Shown: piece after piece, positions 1 through 12,299 of the stretch
Position numbering within the stretch: position 1 is the first letter of the stretch
Layout: each line of letters starts with the position of its first letter
The notes under the pieces: generated by a model
Database searches by the model: none
What the model saw: only the letters and a program-made list of their open reading frames with translations
Told to the model about the DNA's origin: nothing
Position numbers and translations under genes: made by a program
Assembly (NCBI GenBank): GCA_013180625.2
Contig: SNVD02011387.1
Span: forward strand, 47,569 to 111,568
Direction of reading: 5' to 3'
DNA: 64,000 bases
From: Boswellia sacra
Taxonomy: Eukaryota > Streptophyta > Magnoliopsida > Sapindales > Burseraceae

Positions 1-805
1 GAAAGAGGGAAGAGGGATTTTTCTTATTGAGTTTACATATTTGTTCCTAATTTTTTTAATATGACAAATTTGGTCATTGACAACCCACAAATATGAATAA
101 AATAGGGTCTGACTTGTAAGAATAAGTAATAATTGTCATTATTTTTAAAAGCCCCTAAGTATATAAAATATTATGTGTCAAATATGTTAAAAATTCTAGT
201 AATGCATCGAGGTAGTGTTTCGCAACCTTTTTGGAGTCATGAATTCAATATCTATAGTGTGGTTTCTACTAGCATATACATCTTATAATCCCAACTAGCC
301 AAGGTGTTGACCTTTCATTTTATATCTCACTTCCCATTCTAGTTAAAGACTATAGCCTGAATACTAGAGGTACGTTACCCATTTTGGATTAAGTTAGGAA
401 TGCTTTTAATCCTCAATTGTGGTAATTTACATTCGATCACAATTTTTCTACCAAATGTTATAATTCCACGTGGTTCTGTTCAATGCATTCACTAATACAC
501 CAGTTTCTTTGTCTAAAGTCTCCACTTTAAATGTCTAGAGACTCATCATTTCCCTATTGAAGACAAACAACACTACAACCTTGTCTAAAAAAAGCGTCCC
601 ATTTTTTTTATAGGTTGTGAACTAGTTTTAAGTTATGATAAAGTTCTATGCCTCATATATATCTCATATACACAGAACTTTATCAATGCACAAGCTCTAG
701 AGCCTTTAATCATTAATACAATCATATTTGAGTACAAATAAATAATAACAATTTCATTTATTATTAATGCTTACAACTTATAAAAAAATATCCATACTTT
801 TAGGG
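1..805. repeat. LTR-like repeat fragment D1
   Basis: AT-rich non-coding sequence. From about 195 onward it aligns by eye with 26150-26747 (D2): both carry 'gagtcatgaattc', 'tataatcc.aacta', 'gtggtaatttacatt', 'gaagacaaa.aacac' and 'aagctcta.agcctttaat' in the same order and spacing. The two copies are clearly diverged. It ends abruptly at about 805, where reverse-strand reverse transcriptase sequence begins, so this is a truncated or recombined copy. The family and its orientation are not recognised; an LTR is the likeliest identity because both copies are long, non-coding and sit next to retroelement sequence. The left end lies outside the window. Confidence 0.5.
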
Positions 806-1376
806 CATAGTACTAACATCTACTTTATCCTCGAGAAGCCTATGAAATACCTTTGCCAACATGCATTGGTAGGTTGCCCTTGCATCTCTCAGCCCAAAGG
901 GCATAACTTTGTAGCCAAAAATCCCCCTCTCTATTATGAGGGAGGTCATTTCCTCATCTGGCCCACGTATAGGAATTTGGTTATACCTACTATAGCATCT
1001 AAAAAGCTCATTCATGCATAACCAGTTGTTGTATCCACCATCTGGTCAATTTTTGGAAAGAGAAAGGGATACCTAGGACAACCTTGGTTTAGATCAGTAT
1101 AATCAACACAAACACGCCATTTCCTATTCTTTTTTGGAGCAACTACCACATTTGATAGCCATTCGGGAAAAGCAATCTCCCTTATATACCCTACTCCCAA
1201 CAGTCTATCACTTTGTCACTGACAACCTTATTTTTCTTAGGTGTATGCCTTCCCAGCTTTTGTCTTACCAGTATTGCTCCCCTAGTAAAATTCAGATTGT
1301 TGAAAGCTACTTTCAGATCCATCCTTGGCATGTCTTGCCCTATCCATGCAAACATATTAGTATTCCTTTCCAACAC
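806..1376 (-). pseudogene. reverse transcriptase fragment (Tat-like)
   Basis: Three overlapping reverse-strand frames give successive blocks of a Ty3/gypsy RT. The N-terminal 'FAWIGQDMPRMD' block is at 1376-1191, 'FPEWLSNVVVAPKKN' with 'WRVCVDYTDLNQ' is at 1200-1012, and 'YNQIPI' with 'YKVMPFGLRDARATYQ' is at 1015-806. The frames shift between blocks. The piece stops before the YxDD catalytic box, so it cannot be functional. It continues directly into the D1 repeat, marking a deletion or recombination joint. Neighbours are the protease and gag remnants of the same element further right. Confidence 0.85.
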
Positions 1377-1539
1377 TATTTTTAATTTCCTCTTACCCTT
1401 TTCATTGAGCAGTTGCCCAACTAAGGGCTTTCGCTCTGGTGTTGAGGGCCTAAAATTTATCTCAATAAGAGGTCAATTGTTGGAACCCCTCTCTTTAGTT
1501 CTTTCTCTTCCCCACTCCAACCCAACCTCCTCCACCCCC

Positions 1540-1542
<3 letters not shown>

Positions 1543-1587
<45 letters not shown>

Positions 1588-1592
1588 AAAAA
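1543..1592. repeat. homopolymer tract: 35 C followed by 15 A
   Basis: An uninterrupted run of 35 C (1543-1577) is followed directly by 15 A (1578-1592), with C-rich sequence just upstream. It lies inside the protease-RT spacer of the minus-strand element, where relatives have no such run. It may be an expanded microsatellite or a sequencing or assembly artefact; its true length should not be trusted. Confidence 0.9.
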
Positions 1593-1599
1593 CACTTCT

Positions 1600-2470
1600 A
1601 TGACTACTATTTGCTTTCCTCGAAATTTAGGTTATCCCCCTCCTCCCCAACTGCATTGTTACGAAATTGCTCATCCTTCCCTGATACAATCGTATAAAAT
1701 TTGTTTGGCCATTGCCTAGTCCCCTTTGATTTTTACTATGCCACTCCAATCTATAGTTACACACTTTATCAACTAATGCAAAGTGAAGGACAATCCCTCC
1801 ATCTTGTGTATCCAAGTCCTCCCCACTATCCCATTACAAGTTAAAGACTCTTCAATCACTAGGAAATCTATGAGAGGGATTCTTCCTGTTGTTGCCATAG
1901 GTAGTGGTATCACCCCTATAAGTTGTGTTCTGCTCTCATTGAAGCTCACCAGTAAGGCCTCGTTTGTCCTAATTAAACCTTCATCTTTTTGTAGGTACTC
2001 AAGAAAATAATGTCTGCACTACTCCTTCCATCTATCAATAGTCTAGCCATATCATATTCTGCAATGGTAAGTGTCACCACCAAAGACTCTCCATGAGGCA
2101 ATTGCAACCCTCCAAATTTGATTTTGAGAACTCCAAATGAGGCTTGTCCTTTGATACTAACATGATTGGTTGGGATGCTACTGAACTCACCTCATCACTC
2201 CTTGTCTCATAACTAGGTTTACTATGAATGGCACGTGCAATTCTACCTCCATGTATTATAGTTATGTACTTGGCCTTGGAAGCTTGGGTTGAAGGTCTAG
2301 TAGTCACCACGAGCTTTTGTTCTGAGGGATTCTTAGTTGGCTCTACCTTAGACCCTTGTCCATTAGGTTCCCTTATGGTATACCTTATGAGCAATCCCTT
2401 ACATACCATGACTTAATCTGGGTTCTCAGGCTTATGTAATCTTTCATCAAATGCCCATGGGATGCATGAA
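1600..2470 (-). pseudogene. protease and gag-protease linker remnant (Tat-like)
   Basis: On the minus strand around 2080-1960 the frame reads 'YDMARLLIDGRSSADIIF', the aspartic protease active-site block of Tat-type elements (usually V.VDGGSSADILF; here the second G of the motif is R). Further upstream at 2409-2074 an open stretch contains 'KYITIIHGGR', resembling the linker motif that precedes protease in this group. Frames are broken, and no full protease can be read. Confidence 0.65.
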
Positions 2471-2489
2471 AGGTGTAGTTTGTTCTCTT

Positions 2490-3434
2490 GACCTATTTTG
2501 CCCCTTCTAACAAAAGCCTGGGATCCTTGAATGTCCCCCTATCTTTGTTTTCTTGCCATATGTTCGCAATGGATACCCTCAATGGAATGGGTGGGTACCC
2601 TTGTCGTCGCATTTCTTACCTCTATTTCTTAGATTTCCCCCCTTTTGTTTTTGTTGTTCCCCTTTTTGCCTAGATCCCTATTGTTTCTCACCAGGTTCTT
2701 TTTTTTTTTGGTGACCAGAGTAGTCTTATGTTATTGGAGCGCCTCATTTTCTACTAAAAGAATCCACCCCTATCTCTTCTATTGTTTTGATTCCCATCCT
2801 AACTAGGTATTATTGGAACTTAGTCCCAAATTTGACGGCACATTTGAAGGCTTTGGCTATTGCTTTTATATCATAGCACTTTATTCGGCTTAGCTCATTG
2901 TTGAACCTAGCCATGAATCCCTCAGCATCTCCCCTTCCACTTGCTTCAAGGAGTATAGCTTTATAATATTTTTTGGTTGTCTATGACTCCTGAGGTACTG
3001 TGAGACGAAGGCTACTGCAAATTTATTGAATATGGCTATTGACCCTTAACGTAACCTTCGAAACCAACCTAAAGTTGGTCCACTCAAGGTTGCTAGAAAG
3101 ACTTTGCAAAGGAAGGCAGCATCGGTAGTTTCTAAGGACATTTTTTGGCGATAATGAAAAAGACACTCCTTAAGGTCTCCTTTCCCATTGCATAGTTTTA
3201 AGGTGGCATGGTAAACTTTTCAGGTTTAAGCACATTTTTTATGTCTTCTGGGAAGGGTGTTTGGCTGATTTTGTGGGCTACTATTTCTATGGTGTTTAAA
3301 AGGTTGGCTGCAATGATGTTTCTTATTCTGTCCTCAAGTATGTGGTAAACTTCCACCATCATCATGTCTAGCATTTTTGGGTCTAGGCCTAACAAATTCT
3401 CTATGGATGGGTAGGGTTGGTGTTTAGGTTTCAA
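2490..3434 (-). pseudogene. gag remnant (Tat-like)
   Basis: The minus-strand frame at 3434-3198 ends in 'LKPEKFTMPP', the usual lead-in to the gag core of Tat-type elements. Broken frames at about 3055-2800 give pieces recognisable as the gag core, such as 'AIFNKFAVAFVSQY' and 'SGRGDAEGFMARFNNELS'. No zinc knuckle was found in the decayed 3' part. Start and end are approximate because there are several frameshifts. Confidence 0.65.
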
Positions 3435-3829
3435 TTTGTATTTGGGTTCAGATTGCCTCTACCTTGCTTTACTTTTTATCTAGGTGTTGGGAGAGTTTTC
3501 TTGTTCCTAGTTGCACTTTCTGCCATGTACTCCTTTTCTTCCACCATCGTTTTTTCTGGCAATCTTCTTGTGGAGCTCATTGTTTTCCCTCTTAGCCTCC
3601 TCTAACTGTTTCATCAAATTAGCCAATACTGAGTCTATTCTGCTGTGTTTTCCACCTGGTTATTTTGCTGTGTTTTCCACCTGGTGGAGAGGTCCCCTCT
3701 CCCATGTGTCAATTATGAGCTGCATTCTCCTCCTACCTTAAAGTATTTCTTATTAAGACTACTATTTTCCTTGTAGGAGCTAAGAGTGAGATAAGGCTTT
3801 TGTTCTGTACATTGCTAAGCTGCTACCTT

Positions 3830-3845
3830 CCCACAAACAGTGCCA
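3830..3845 (-). other. primer-binding-site-like sequence of the minus-strand element
   Basis: The reverse complement reads TGGCACTGTTTGTGGG. It resembles the TGGCGCCGTCTGTGGG-type junction that follows the 5' LTR in many plant Tat-like elements, with CpG positions changed to CA or TG. It sits just upstream, in element direction, of the gag remnant. The 5' LTR would start at 3846 and run to higher coordinates. Confidence 0.5.
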
Positions 3846-4430
3846 GTTATAAAAGCAAAAAATTGTACCACTGGCTTGGCTAATTATCTAGTTCAATCTC
3901 CACTCCTCTCACACACAGCAACCCACTCAAACTTGTCCATAGTACATTTGAATACAATGCCAATGATCCAAGAGGAGGGATGGGTACTTATAAAGGCAAT
4001 CCAATGCCAAAGTTATGTCCCAAATAATGATCAAGAACTAGAATAATCAATTGAAATTGAATATAGAGTTTTAAATATATGAGATAAAATTAGAAAATTA
4101 GAAAGAAAAATAGAGAAGATCTCTCTCAGGCTTGTAGACACTAAATTTTTGAGGCTCGATGATAAAATGAAGATGAATGTTTTGTAATAAAAATGATCAA
4201 AATGCCCTTTGAGACCAAGAAGGAAAGGTGAGAGTGAATCGATGAAAGGTCTCAAAAATTGACATGTGACTTCAAAAAATACAAAAATTAATCCAGAAGG
4301 AATATGATGATGAGTCTATACTATTGCAAAGATACGGATGTCTAGTTTTCATAAAAATGTACGGATTACGAATCAAACTTGAACTTGAAACGTTATGTGT
4401 GATTGAACAGATGAAGGTCGGATAGGACTG
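3846..4430. other. no gene; probable LTR remnant of the minus-strand element
   Basis: Non-coding. It lies outside the putative primer binding site of the minus-strand element, so it should hold the end of that element's 5' LTR. I found no second copy of it in the window to confirm this, and the boundary with the next LTR is not visible. Confidence 0.3.
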
Positions 4431-6660
4431 CACTCCAAATAGCCAAAATAGGAAGGTTTGAAGGGAGAACAGCTGCCCGGCCATCAAATAGCCACATGGC
4501 TATTGACCAAAAACTGATCGACAGTCAGATAGGCACCTGGCTATTCAGTGACAACTACCCAGTGGTTTGCCAACAGCCTCCTAATTTTGAAAATTTTTTA
4601 TTCCAACCTTCTTTTTTTGTCTCTTTACTTTCTTTTTCAAATCCAGCCCTCACCTGCATAAACCCCCGTTGGCTCACTTCTCAAGGCACACTAATTATTG
4701 AATATAATCATCTCGTCTCCCTCTTGAAGATAGGCTGGAGAATTTGAGAAGTCTTTTCCAGTTTAAAGTTTTCAAGCGTTTTACTTCTCTAAACATGGAA
4801 AGGGTACGTCTTTCGAGCAGCCCTCTCTTCTCCCCCTATTTTCTTATTTACTTTTCTTGCTTAGAATAAGCATGTTTAGGGTTTGATTTTATATTTAAAA
4901 GCATGTTTATGGTTTTATGAATTGTTTAACCCTCTTGTTTGTTTTACGAGATAGATAATTGCATTGAGGTAAATCTGCTATCCTTTCCTTATTAGAATCA
5001 TGCTTAGGAGTACATGATTAGAATCATGCGAGGAGGATTTATAATTTCTTTGAAGCATGCTAGAAAATAGCAGAAAATAGGTAAGAATTACCATATTACC
5101 CCTTTGAATGCCTAGATTAGCCTAGAATAGCCTTGTTTGACTTTGATTGTTTGACTTAGGCTAGAATGTACCATGGTAATCATGTTTAGACTAGAAATGC
5201 CATGAATTAATATGAATTATGCTAGAATAGTAGTTGCAATGATAGAATTATCAAATATAGTTTGAAGTGCAATGATATTAGATTATGACCTTGTATTATT
5301 TTTGAATAGATCATGATAAGCAGTGTTGTTGTATAATGCCATGAAAAAAGCTTAATAGACGTTGAATAGACTCACATATGATGGTGAGGAATTTATTATC
5401 TATTAGGTTTCAAGTTGATTATTGAATGTATGATTCATATGAATGTATGGAATATTTTAGTTGGAGTATTTTATTTTATTGTTGAAAAACAAGCGATGTA
5501 ATCCTCTTTGCCTTCCCCTATGTTTAACAGAAATGTAATCCATTCTCCTCCCTTTTTCTTTATATGAATATATAACTATTATTGATTGAATAATCAATTC
5601 ACATGCTTAATAAAGATGAAAATGGAAATGTGCGTAAAATAAACAACTTAGGTGGATTGTATGTCAATGTGAGGTATTTTTATTTGGTATGCCCTAGTGG
5701 AGGCCAGATTTAGATTCGAGCGAGTCGAATGACTTGTACTTAACTTCCTGAACCCATCTCCGAAGGGATAAGGATCAGATTGCCCTCATTCATTTCCAAT
5801 TGAATAAAAATACCTTAAGTCTAGACGTGCCCATGGCTCGTTTGTGTTCCCTTAAGTCTCGAAGGAGGCTTTGACATAGTGTCGTGGCCGCAAACGCTCT
5901 AATGGGAAGAAAGCCCTGTTCACAGTGGCAATTCCATTAGAGATAACAGAATTTGATTCTGATTCTAATAGCTTATATTAACATTTTGAGTCCTTGCATC
6001 ACTACACCTTTACACACAATGAGCACGAACTGCCTAAACTAGCCATGTGGCATTGGCGTGCAAAGTCTTTGGCTCCATTTGATGCCTAAACGACTCATGT
6101 TGGTGTCACCACCTTTGAGCACGTACCATTGAATTGGAATAAAAAGAGAGCAGCCCAAGGGGGCATCTCTCACTCGAAGGAGCCCAAACCATTGGACCTT
6201 TGAGACTCAAGCCCATGTAGACAACTCTAGAAATTTTCAATAAGATGAATATCCAAAACCCATGTTAAAATGCATGTCTATGGATGTAAATTCCCTATGA
6301 TTAGAATAACATCAAGTCAAACCTCATGGAACCATGAACGAATATCACATGTCAAGTTGCCCATAAGAACAAAATGGGAACATTTGCCATGAGTTAAGGT
6401 TACTATGACTTTTAGAAAGCCATGTTATGATAATCATGGGGAATCTAACATCAAGATGTATATCAAAAATTGGTGAGAGAATCTCGCATTCCCATATCCC
6501 ATGATGATGTCTAGGGGATGAAGCCAAAAATCTTAGAAAAAGAGACTTGACTCTACATGTGTGGGAGAAAGATGGTCAAAAGGCTGAAAGCATGTCTATG
6601 CCCTTGTATGAGCATGCATCATATCATGCATACGTATGCATGGCATTAACGCTTTTATTT
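4430..6660 (+). repeat. 5' LTR (E-type, Tat-like), approximate limits
   Basis: About 4830-6250 matches 41060-42900 in order. Shared landmarks are several 'aatcatg' or 'gcatgttta' repeats, a 'gatgtaatcc' block followed by 'attctcctccc' (5490-5560 and 42400-42460), 'cttcctgaacccatct' (5742-5757) and 'gctttgacatagtgtcgt' (5868-5885 and 42788-42805). The two copies are old and much diverged. The start is uncertain because U3 parts do not align by eye. It precedes the E gag, as a 5' LTR should. No clear primer binding site was found at 6640-6700. Confidence 0.6.
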
Positions 6661-6727
6661 TGTAGCCATAATAGCTTGGGTTAGATGAGGTGGTCGGTTG
6701 ACAAGACAAGAAGAACTAGTTGACAAA

Positions 6728-8702
6728 ATGGTCGCACCTAACAATAATAATGTTGAAATGGCTCAAGTAAGGGCTGACATCACCGCCTTCTAGCAACAAA
6801 TGGCCCAACTCATCGAAGCTCTATGGAATGAGCCCAACCACATGAACTAGCTGCCACTCGACGGTAACAATAGTGATGATGGTGAGACTAGCTAAGACAG
6901 AGATAGTGAAAGAGCTAATCAATTAATAAAAGCTCGAAATTGGTCAAGCAGTTAACCAAAGACATGGAGAAGGTCCAATCCTTTTTGAAGAAGAAGGGAT
7001 TGAGAAGGGTCAAAGTTTAACGAAGAGGGAAACCCCAAGACGCACTTGAGACAGTATGCAACAGTCATGGCCACCACTCTTTTGTCAAAGGAGCACATAT
7101 TAAAGTACTTGATGCTATCCTTAGAAGATGATGTGGTGGTGTGCTACCATGACCTCCCCAAGAAAATTCGAGAAGATTGGGAGGAACTTTCTGAACAATT
7201 TGTAGAATAGTACCATCACAACACCCAACTAGAGATAACCTTGCAGGATTTGGAGATGACACGTCAAAAGCCCAAAAAGACCTTCTCAGAGTATCTAGTC
7301 CGTTGAAGGGCCAAGGCCGCCAAGATGACTACCAAGCTTGCAAGAAGGACCAAGATCTCATGGTGATAAGTGGAGCTCGTACCTTCATCAATGATAGACT
7401 AGTGGGCTTTCCAATCAAAACTTTTGAAGACATATATGATTCAAGCATTCAAATAGAAGATTTGGAGGCTAGGCACAAAAAAGCAATAATAACTATCGTA
7501 GAAGAAGTAAAAGCCAATATCACGAAGCTAGTGGGTCTAGCACGCAGCATGTTGAGATGAATGCGGTCGCCCCACAAAGGAAGTTTAGTCCTTTAGGAAG
7601 ACTACTATCCAAGATCTTTGCAAGATTGAGAGCCAAAGGGATCTTGTAGCCATTGCCACCAAGAGCGCTTCCAAATCCATTACCAAGAAATTGGAGGCAT
7701 CACAAGAAGTGTGAATTCCACCAAGTGACCGATCACAAGACTGATGATTGTATTTGTCTCTATGGTGAGATCCAAGATTTGATCGAAAAGGGCCAGATTC
7801 GCGATCCAAAGACACATAAGCCCAATACGAGAAGTAATCCATTACCCAACTACAATCAGGTACCTCCTGCAACGACCAATATGATTGGGTTAGGCTTGAT
7901 TGAGGAGCAAGTCATGAACTCTTCTGCAGAAAGTAGATCGAGTCAAGCTTGGAGAGCCAAGAAAAAGGAGATGTCTAAGCTTGAACAGTCAGAAAAGTCT
8001 ACTAGAAATGCGACCATGAAGAAGAAGCCTAAGATTGAAAAGCCCAAGGCTGAAGAGCCTAAGGTCAAAGAGCCCGAGGAGATCATTGAGAAGGCAAAAG
8101 ACGAGCCCATTCCTTTGGCAGCCAAGATCTATAGTAAGAAAGGTGGATAGACCAATATTATAGTGAAGGGATCTAAAATGAAATTTGGAACCTGAATTTG
8201 TGTGCCTCAGTGACCAAGAGGAGGAAAAGCCACAAGAAGAAGAAGAAGAAGAAGAAGTTAAGGTGACCTCTACCAAGAAGAAGTCACATCATCAAATGCC
8301 TTTGCCAAGAAGTGGATGGCTAGAAAAGGGACTAAAAGAGTTACACCACTTAGAAGGCTCAATGTGAAGAAGGGTAGCGAAGCTAGGAAAGGGAAGCAAG
8401 TTGAGAACCTTATGCAGAGAGAGAGTTTATGTAGAAGGTGTAAAGAAGCAAAAGTCATGGGAATTTGGGATGACATTCCTCAAGTCAAGACCCTTCCAAC
8501 CTTTTGGGCTAACTTTAGTAGTGATGGAGAAGAAAAAGTGAGAGTTAAGAGAGAGACACTTAAGGGTGAGAGTGAGAATGTCCAAGAAGTGACAAAGAGT
8601 AGTAGATCTTACCATGAGAAGGAGAAGCAGAATCCAATTGAGAAAACTGTCGAGAAGGGCAAAGAAGTTGACAGAGAAGGAACTAAAGAAGAAGAAGACT
8701 AG
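6728..8702 (+). pseudogene. gag remnant of element E with CHHC zinc knuckle
   Basis: Broken frames give the gag core around 7035-7560 (blocks such as 'DLPKKIREDWEELSEQF' and 'AKAAKMTTK'). A clean 165-residue stretch follows at 7653-8150. Its residues 20-33 form C-x2-H-x4-H-x4-C (7710-7751), the knuckle seen in Tat-type gag, followed by 'IQDLIEKGQI'. The C-terminal third is very rich in Lys and Glu, including a (GAA)n run near 8236-8258 and a further charged frame at 8316-8702. Several in-frame stops (for example at 6793 and 7207) and shifts make it non-functional. Confidence 0.7.
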
Positions 8703-9469
8703 GTACCAAAGGCTGATGAAACTATTTCAAATGGGTTGAGACCTTTGCCCATCGTGACTCTTGTTTTGCTGCTTAAAGAGAGGTTTATTTAGCTGTCGAC
8801 TAGAAGACGTGTGCCATTAAGGCATTATTTTTGTACAATGAAGGATAATAGAGAGAGGCAGAGAAGGAACTGTGAGACTTTCGGATAACGAATACCCTCT
8901 TACCATTCAATAGAAGCTGCATATTCATATTGTGATAGAAGGAATACGGGCTTAATAGCAAATCTTTTATCTATCTCAAAAAGGGCTCTAGAAGGCGGAT
9001 CTTGGGGTATTAAGAGAGGAGTTAGTAGGGCTAGGGCATCCCTCGCCATGGGTTTCGTCACCTAGCGTCTTGCCCCTGGGGATACCAATCATAGCTTTCA
9101 GGCGAAGTACTTCGATTCCATCTCTTGCAAGAGACAATGCCCTAGTTCGGTGTATTAGGATTCTAAACCCGAAACCATTATAGTAAAGGTACAAAATCTT
9201 CTCAATCTCTCCTCCCTCCCCAGCTTCATTTATCGCTTATTTGCCTACTAGCTTTTAGTATGGCTTTCCTTAGTGATCAAATAGTTAAAGAAAACTCAAG
9301 TGAATGCTAACATTTGGGACTTGTTGATTTCATCGCAAAAGCATAAAGAAGCCATGGTAAAGGCTTTGGCGGAGGTGGAAATATCAATGACTGCTACTAC
9401 AAATGGAATGTTAGTCGCCATGACCAGAGGAGCACCCAAAGGGTAAATGAGAAGGGTGTAATCGCCTTC

Positions 9470-9720
9470 ATCGATGAAGATCTATCTTTCGAAGGAAGGA
9501 ATCATAACAAACCGTTGTTCATCATCGCAGAGATTGGTGGGAAGACATCTCCTTGCATCATGGTGGATGATGGGTCTGTCATTAATATTGTGCCTATCAA
9601 GTACAAGGTCAATGAAAATTATGACTCAAAAAGGAGTGCCATTGGGATCTTCAAGGCATTAGTGAAGACTGGGCTAGTTGAAGTTATGATATAATTCACA
9701 ATCCTCGATATTCTGGTCAC
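9470..9720 (+). pseudogene. aspartic protease remnant of element E
   Basis: One frame reads 'TSPCIMVDDGSVINIVP' at about 9547-9597, matching the protease active-site block of Tat-type elements (V.VDGGS..NI.P). Asp-Asp-Gly-Ser is present, so the catalytic D-[S/T/D]-G-like core is partly kept. The stretch then drifts out of frame. It lies between the gag remnant and RT as expected. Confidence 0.6.
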
Positions 9721-10532
9721 ATTTACTACCTTGTTAGGACAAGCATGGTTCCATCTGCTTGGTGGAGTTCCTTCCATCTTACATCAAAAGATACGCTTCA
9801 ACACGGATAGGGAGATTGTGACCACTCATGTGGCTTCAACTATTGCACCAGCTACCTTAAGTGTGAAGGTTGGAGTGACACCTACATGGGAGGCTTTCAT
9901 GTAGCTAAGATTGACGGAGTCAACCCAATTGTAGCTCGAATAATGAAGAAACAAGGATATTTGTTAGGAATTGGGCTTAGGAGGAGTGGATGCTATTTAC
10001 CATCCCTTTTAGATTTTGAAGGCTAAACTTCTAGAAGAGTTTTGGGTTATGAGTCTGATAGCAAAGAAGAAGACTTTGAGCCCAAGATGGGGAGATTCAT
10101 CAAGTTCGTCAAGGCCCAAGATACGAAGTATGTGGGAGCTACTGAACCATGAGTTTTTAAAGGAATGTTGAAGCCTAAATTCGAGATCTTCAAGGATATC
10201 ATTCAAGTAGGAATCACCAAGGGCAATGATTTGGTTGAAAAAATAGAGAAGATGACCATCAAAGAGGAGAAGCCTCAAGATCAAGCACTACTAATGGACT
10301 CGTCCATCAACCTTGCTGCCTTCATTAAAAAATAAATCAGATATGTATTTTATGAGGATGTATTTATACCCAACCTCTTTGAAGAAGAGGACATTGTTTA
10401 TGCTTCTAAATTTGATGCAATAAAGAACCAGTTTGCTTACTTGCATGATGTCTTTCCTAATGACATTGTGCATCATAATTTGCATTTCACTAGCATTTTT
10501 GGTATCCATACCATCCAAACTCATGACATTAA
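9721..10532 (+). other. protease-RT spacer of element E, no intact gene
   Basis: Fragments such as 'LGGVPSILHQKIRF' (about 9760-9790) resemble the 'A..S.LHQ..KF' motif that lies between protease and RT in Tat-type elements. No open frame of useful length survives. The stretch is otherwise featureless. Confidence 0.45.
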
Positions 10533-11640
10533 TTGGATATAATCGAAAAACTCAAAAACATATATATTGCACTTGACACAACTCCTGAAGAAAGAGAGAG
10601 ATTTGAAAAATTACTAAAGAAACATGAAGAAGTCTTCACCTGGTCCTATGATGACATGCCAAGAATCGAGAGAAGCATCGCTGAGCATACGATTCCAATA
10701 TATCCGCACATGAAGTCGGTCAAGCAATGGATTACCGAGACTTTAATAAGGCCTTACCAAAGGATGATTTTTCTTTGCCTCACATTGATGTATTAGTGGA
10801 CAACGTTGCCGCCAGTGTGATTTTTTCCTTCGTAGATGGGTTTTCTAGTTACAACCAGATAATGATAATTAATAAAGATAAGATGAAAATGGCCTTCATT
10901 ACGAAATGGGGAACCTACAGTTATAAGACGATGCCCTTCGGGTTAAAGAATTCACGGACAACTTACCAATGAATGGCGATGACACTATTTCATGACATGA
11001 TGCACAAGGAGATAGATGTATATGTGAATGACATGATGAACAAATCTGAGACTCGAGAAGGTCACTTTGAAGCCTTAGATAGATTCCTAGAAAGGGTGAA
11101 GAAATACAAGCTATGACTAAATCTGAAGAAGTGTATCTTTGAAGTCACCTCAGGGAAGCTGTTGGGGCTTGTAGTTGGCAGGAAGGGGATAGAAGTAGAT
11201 CCAGACAAGCTCAAGGCAATTACGGAGACGCCATCACCTAAGACCAAAAAAGAATTTTAAGGGTTTCTTGGCAAGATCCAATATATCAGTTGGTTCATTG
11301 TCAACTTAACGATAGCTTGTGCACCAATCTTCAGGCTTTTGAAGAAAGATCAATCGGTGCAATAGAACGACCAGTGCCAATAGGCATTTGAGAATATCAA
11401 GAAGTACTTGTAGAATCTGCCAGTTTTGAGACAGCTAAAACCTGGCAAGAATTTGATTCTCTATTTGGCTCTTGAGGAGAAAGCCATTGGTGCTATGTTG
11501 GCACAAGAAGATGAGAATGTGTAGAGCATGCGGTCTATTATCTTAGCAAGAAGTTGTTACCGTATGATATGAAGTATAGCTACATAGAGAAGACATGCTA
11601 TGTTTGGTCTGGCTCTTAAAGAAGTCGAGACATTATTTTT
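10533..11640 (+). pseudogene. reverse transcriptase and RNase H remnant of element E
   Basis: Frame 10533-10796 gives the RT lead-in with 'FTWSYDDMPRIE'. Frame 10727-10972 gives 'MDYRDFNKALPKDDFSLPHID' and 'YKTMPFGLKNSRTTYQ', then a TGA. The catalytic YVDD box is YVND (11021-11032), which would abolish polymerase activity. The thumb ('GLVVGRKGIEVDPDK') and an RNase H start ('LILYLALEEKAIGAMLAQED', near 11450-11510) follow with further stops. Old and inactive. Confidence 0.8.
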
Positions 11641-11865
11641 AATCTTATAAGATTAAGGTTGTCCCAAAAAATGATCCGATAAAGTATCTTTACAAAGCAC
11701 ATCATTAGTGGGGAAGCTATTAAAATGGCTGGTCTGCTTGTCGGACTTTGACATTGAGTATGTCATCAAGAAAGTGGTGAAAAGAAGAATAGTAGCAGAG
11801 TTTTTGGTTATGAATCCAATCAATGATGATGAACCATGGGAGTTGAAATTCCCAAATGAATCCTG

Positions 11866-12240
11866 TTGGGAATGGGATGGAGGATGTTCTTTGATGGAGC
11901 TATCAATCATAACAATGCTAGAATAAGAGTTATTCTAGTATCACCAACTGAAGAAGTCATTCCATTTGCCAAGAAGTTGGAGTTCAGAGTCACTAACAAC
12001 ATGGCTGAGTATGAAGCATGTGCCTTTGGATTGAAAGTTATGATTGCAATGGGTATTGATGAAATAGAAGTGTTGGGAGATTCAAAACTATCATCTCTCA
12101 AGCCAATGAAGATTGGGACCTATGGGAATGAAGGTTGATACCATACCTTGAGCATATCAGAAGGCTGGTTAAGAGGTTCAAAGAGTGTTTCTTCACCCAT
12201 CTCCCCAGAAATGAGAATCAGATGGCTGACGCTTTAGCCT
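11866..12240 (+). pseudogene. archaeal-type RNase H domain (aRNH) of element E
   Basis: Frame 11866-12138 reads 'MFFDGAINHNNARI', then 'VTNNMAEYEACAFGLK' and 'IEVLGDS'. The three acidic positions expected of an RNase H fold (D in FFDGA, E in AEYEA, D in LGDS) are all present. This second RNase H sits between the pol RNase H and integrase and is characteristic of Tat/Ogre-type Ty3/gypsy elements. A frameshift near 12100 leads to 'MADALASLAS' around 12222-12250, the usual C-terminal end of the domain. It is unusually well preserved compared with the rest of E. Confidence 0.8.
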
Positions 12241-12299
12241 CTTTGGCATCACTTTGTGTGAGTACCCAAGAGTTCTTGGTCAGACCAATAGTGATATCA

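Larger units (their letters stand above)
806..3845 (-). mobile_element. decayed minus-strand Tat-like Ty3/gypsy retrotransposon fragment
   Basis: Read on the minus strand the order is: primer-binding-site-like sequence (3830-3845), gag (about 3434 down to 2490), protease (about 2080-1960) and reverse transcriptase (1376-806). RNase H and integrase are missing because the RT runs straight into D1. Every domain carries frameshifts and stops. The RT wording (SNVVV..K...WRVCVDYTDLN and YKVMPFGLRDARATYQ) and the gag zone near ITIIHGG are typical of plant Tat/Ogre-type elements rather than Athila. An old, inactive remnant. Confidence 0.8.

Noticed and set aside
7943..8276. Antisense Ser/Leu-rich ORFs opposite the E gag
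   Set aside because: They are shadows of the Lys/Glu-rich (GAA)n gag segment on the plus strand.
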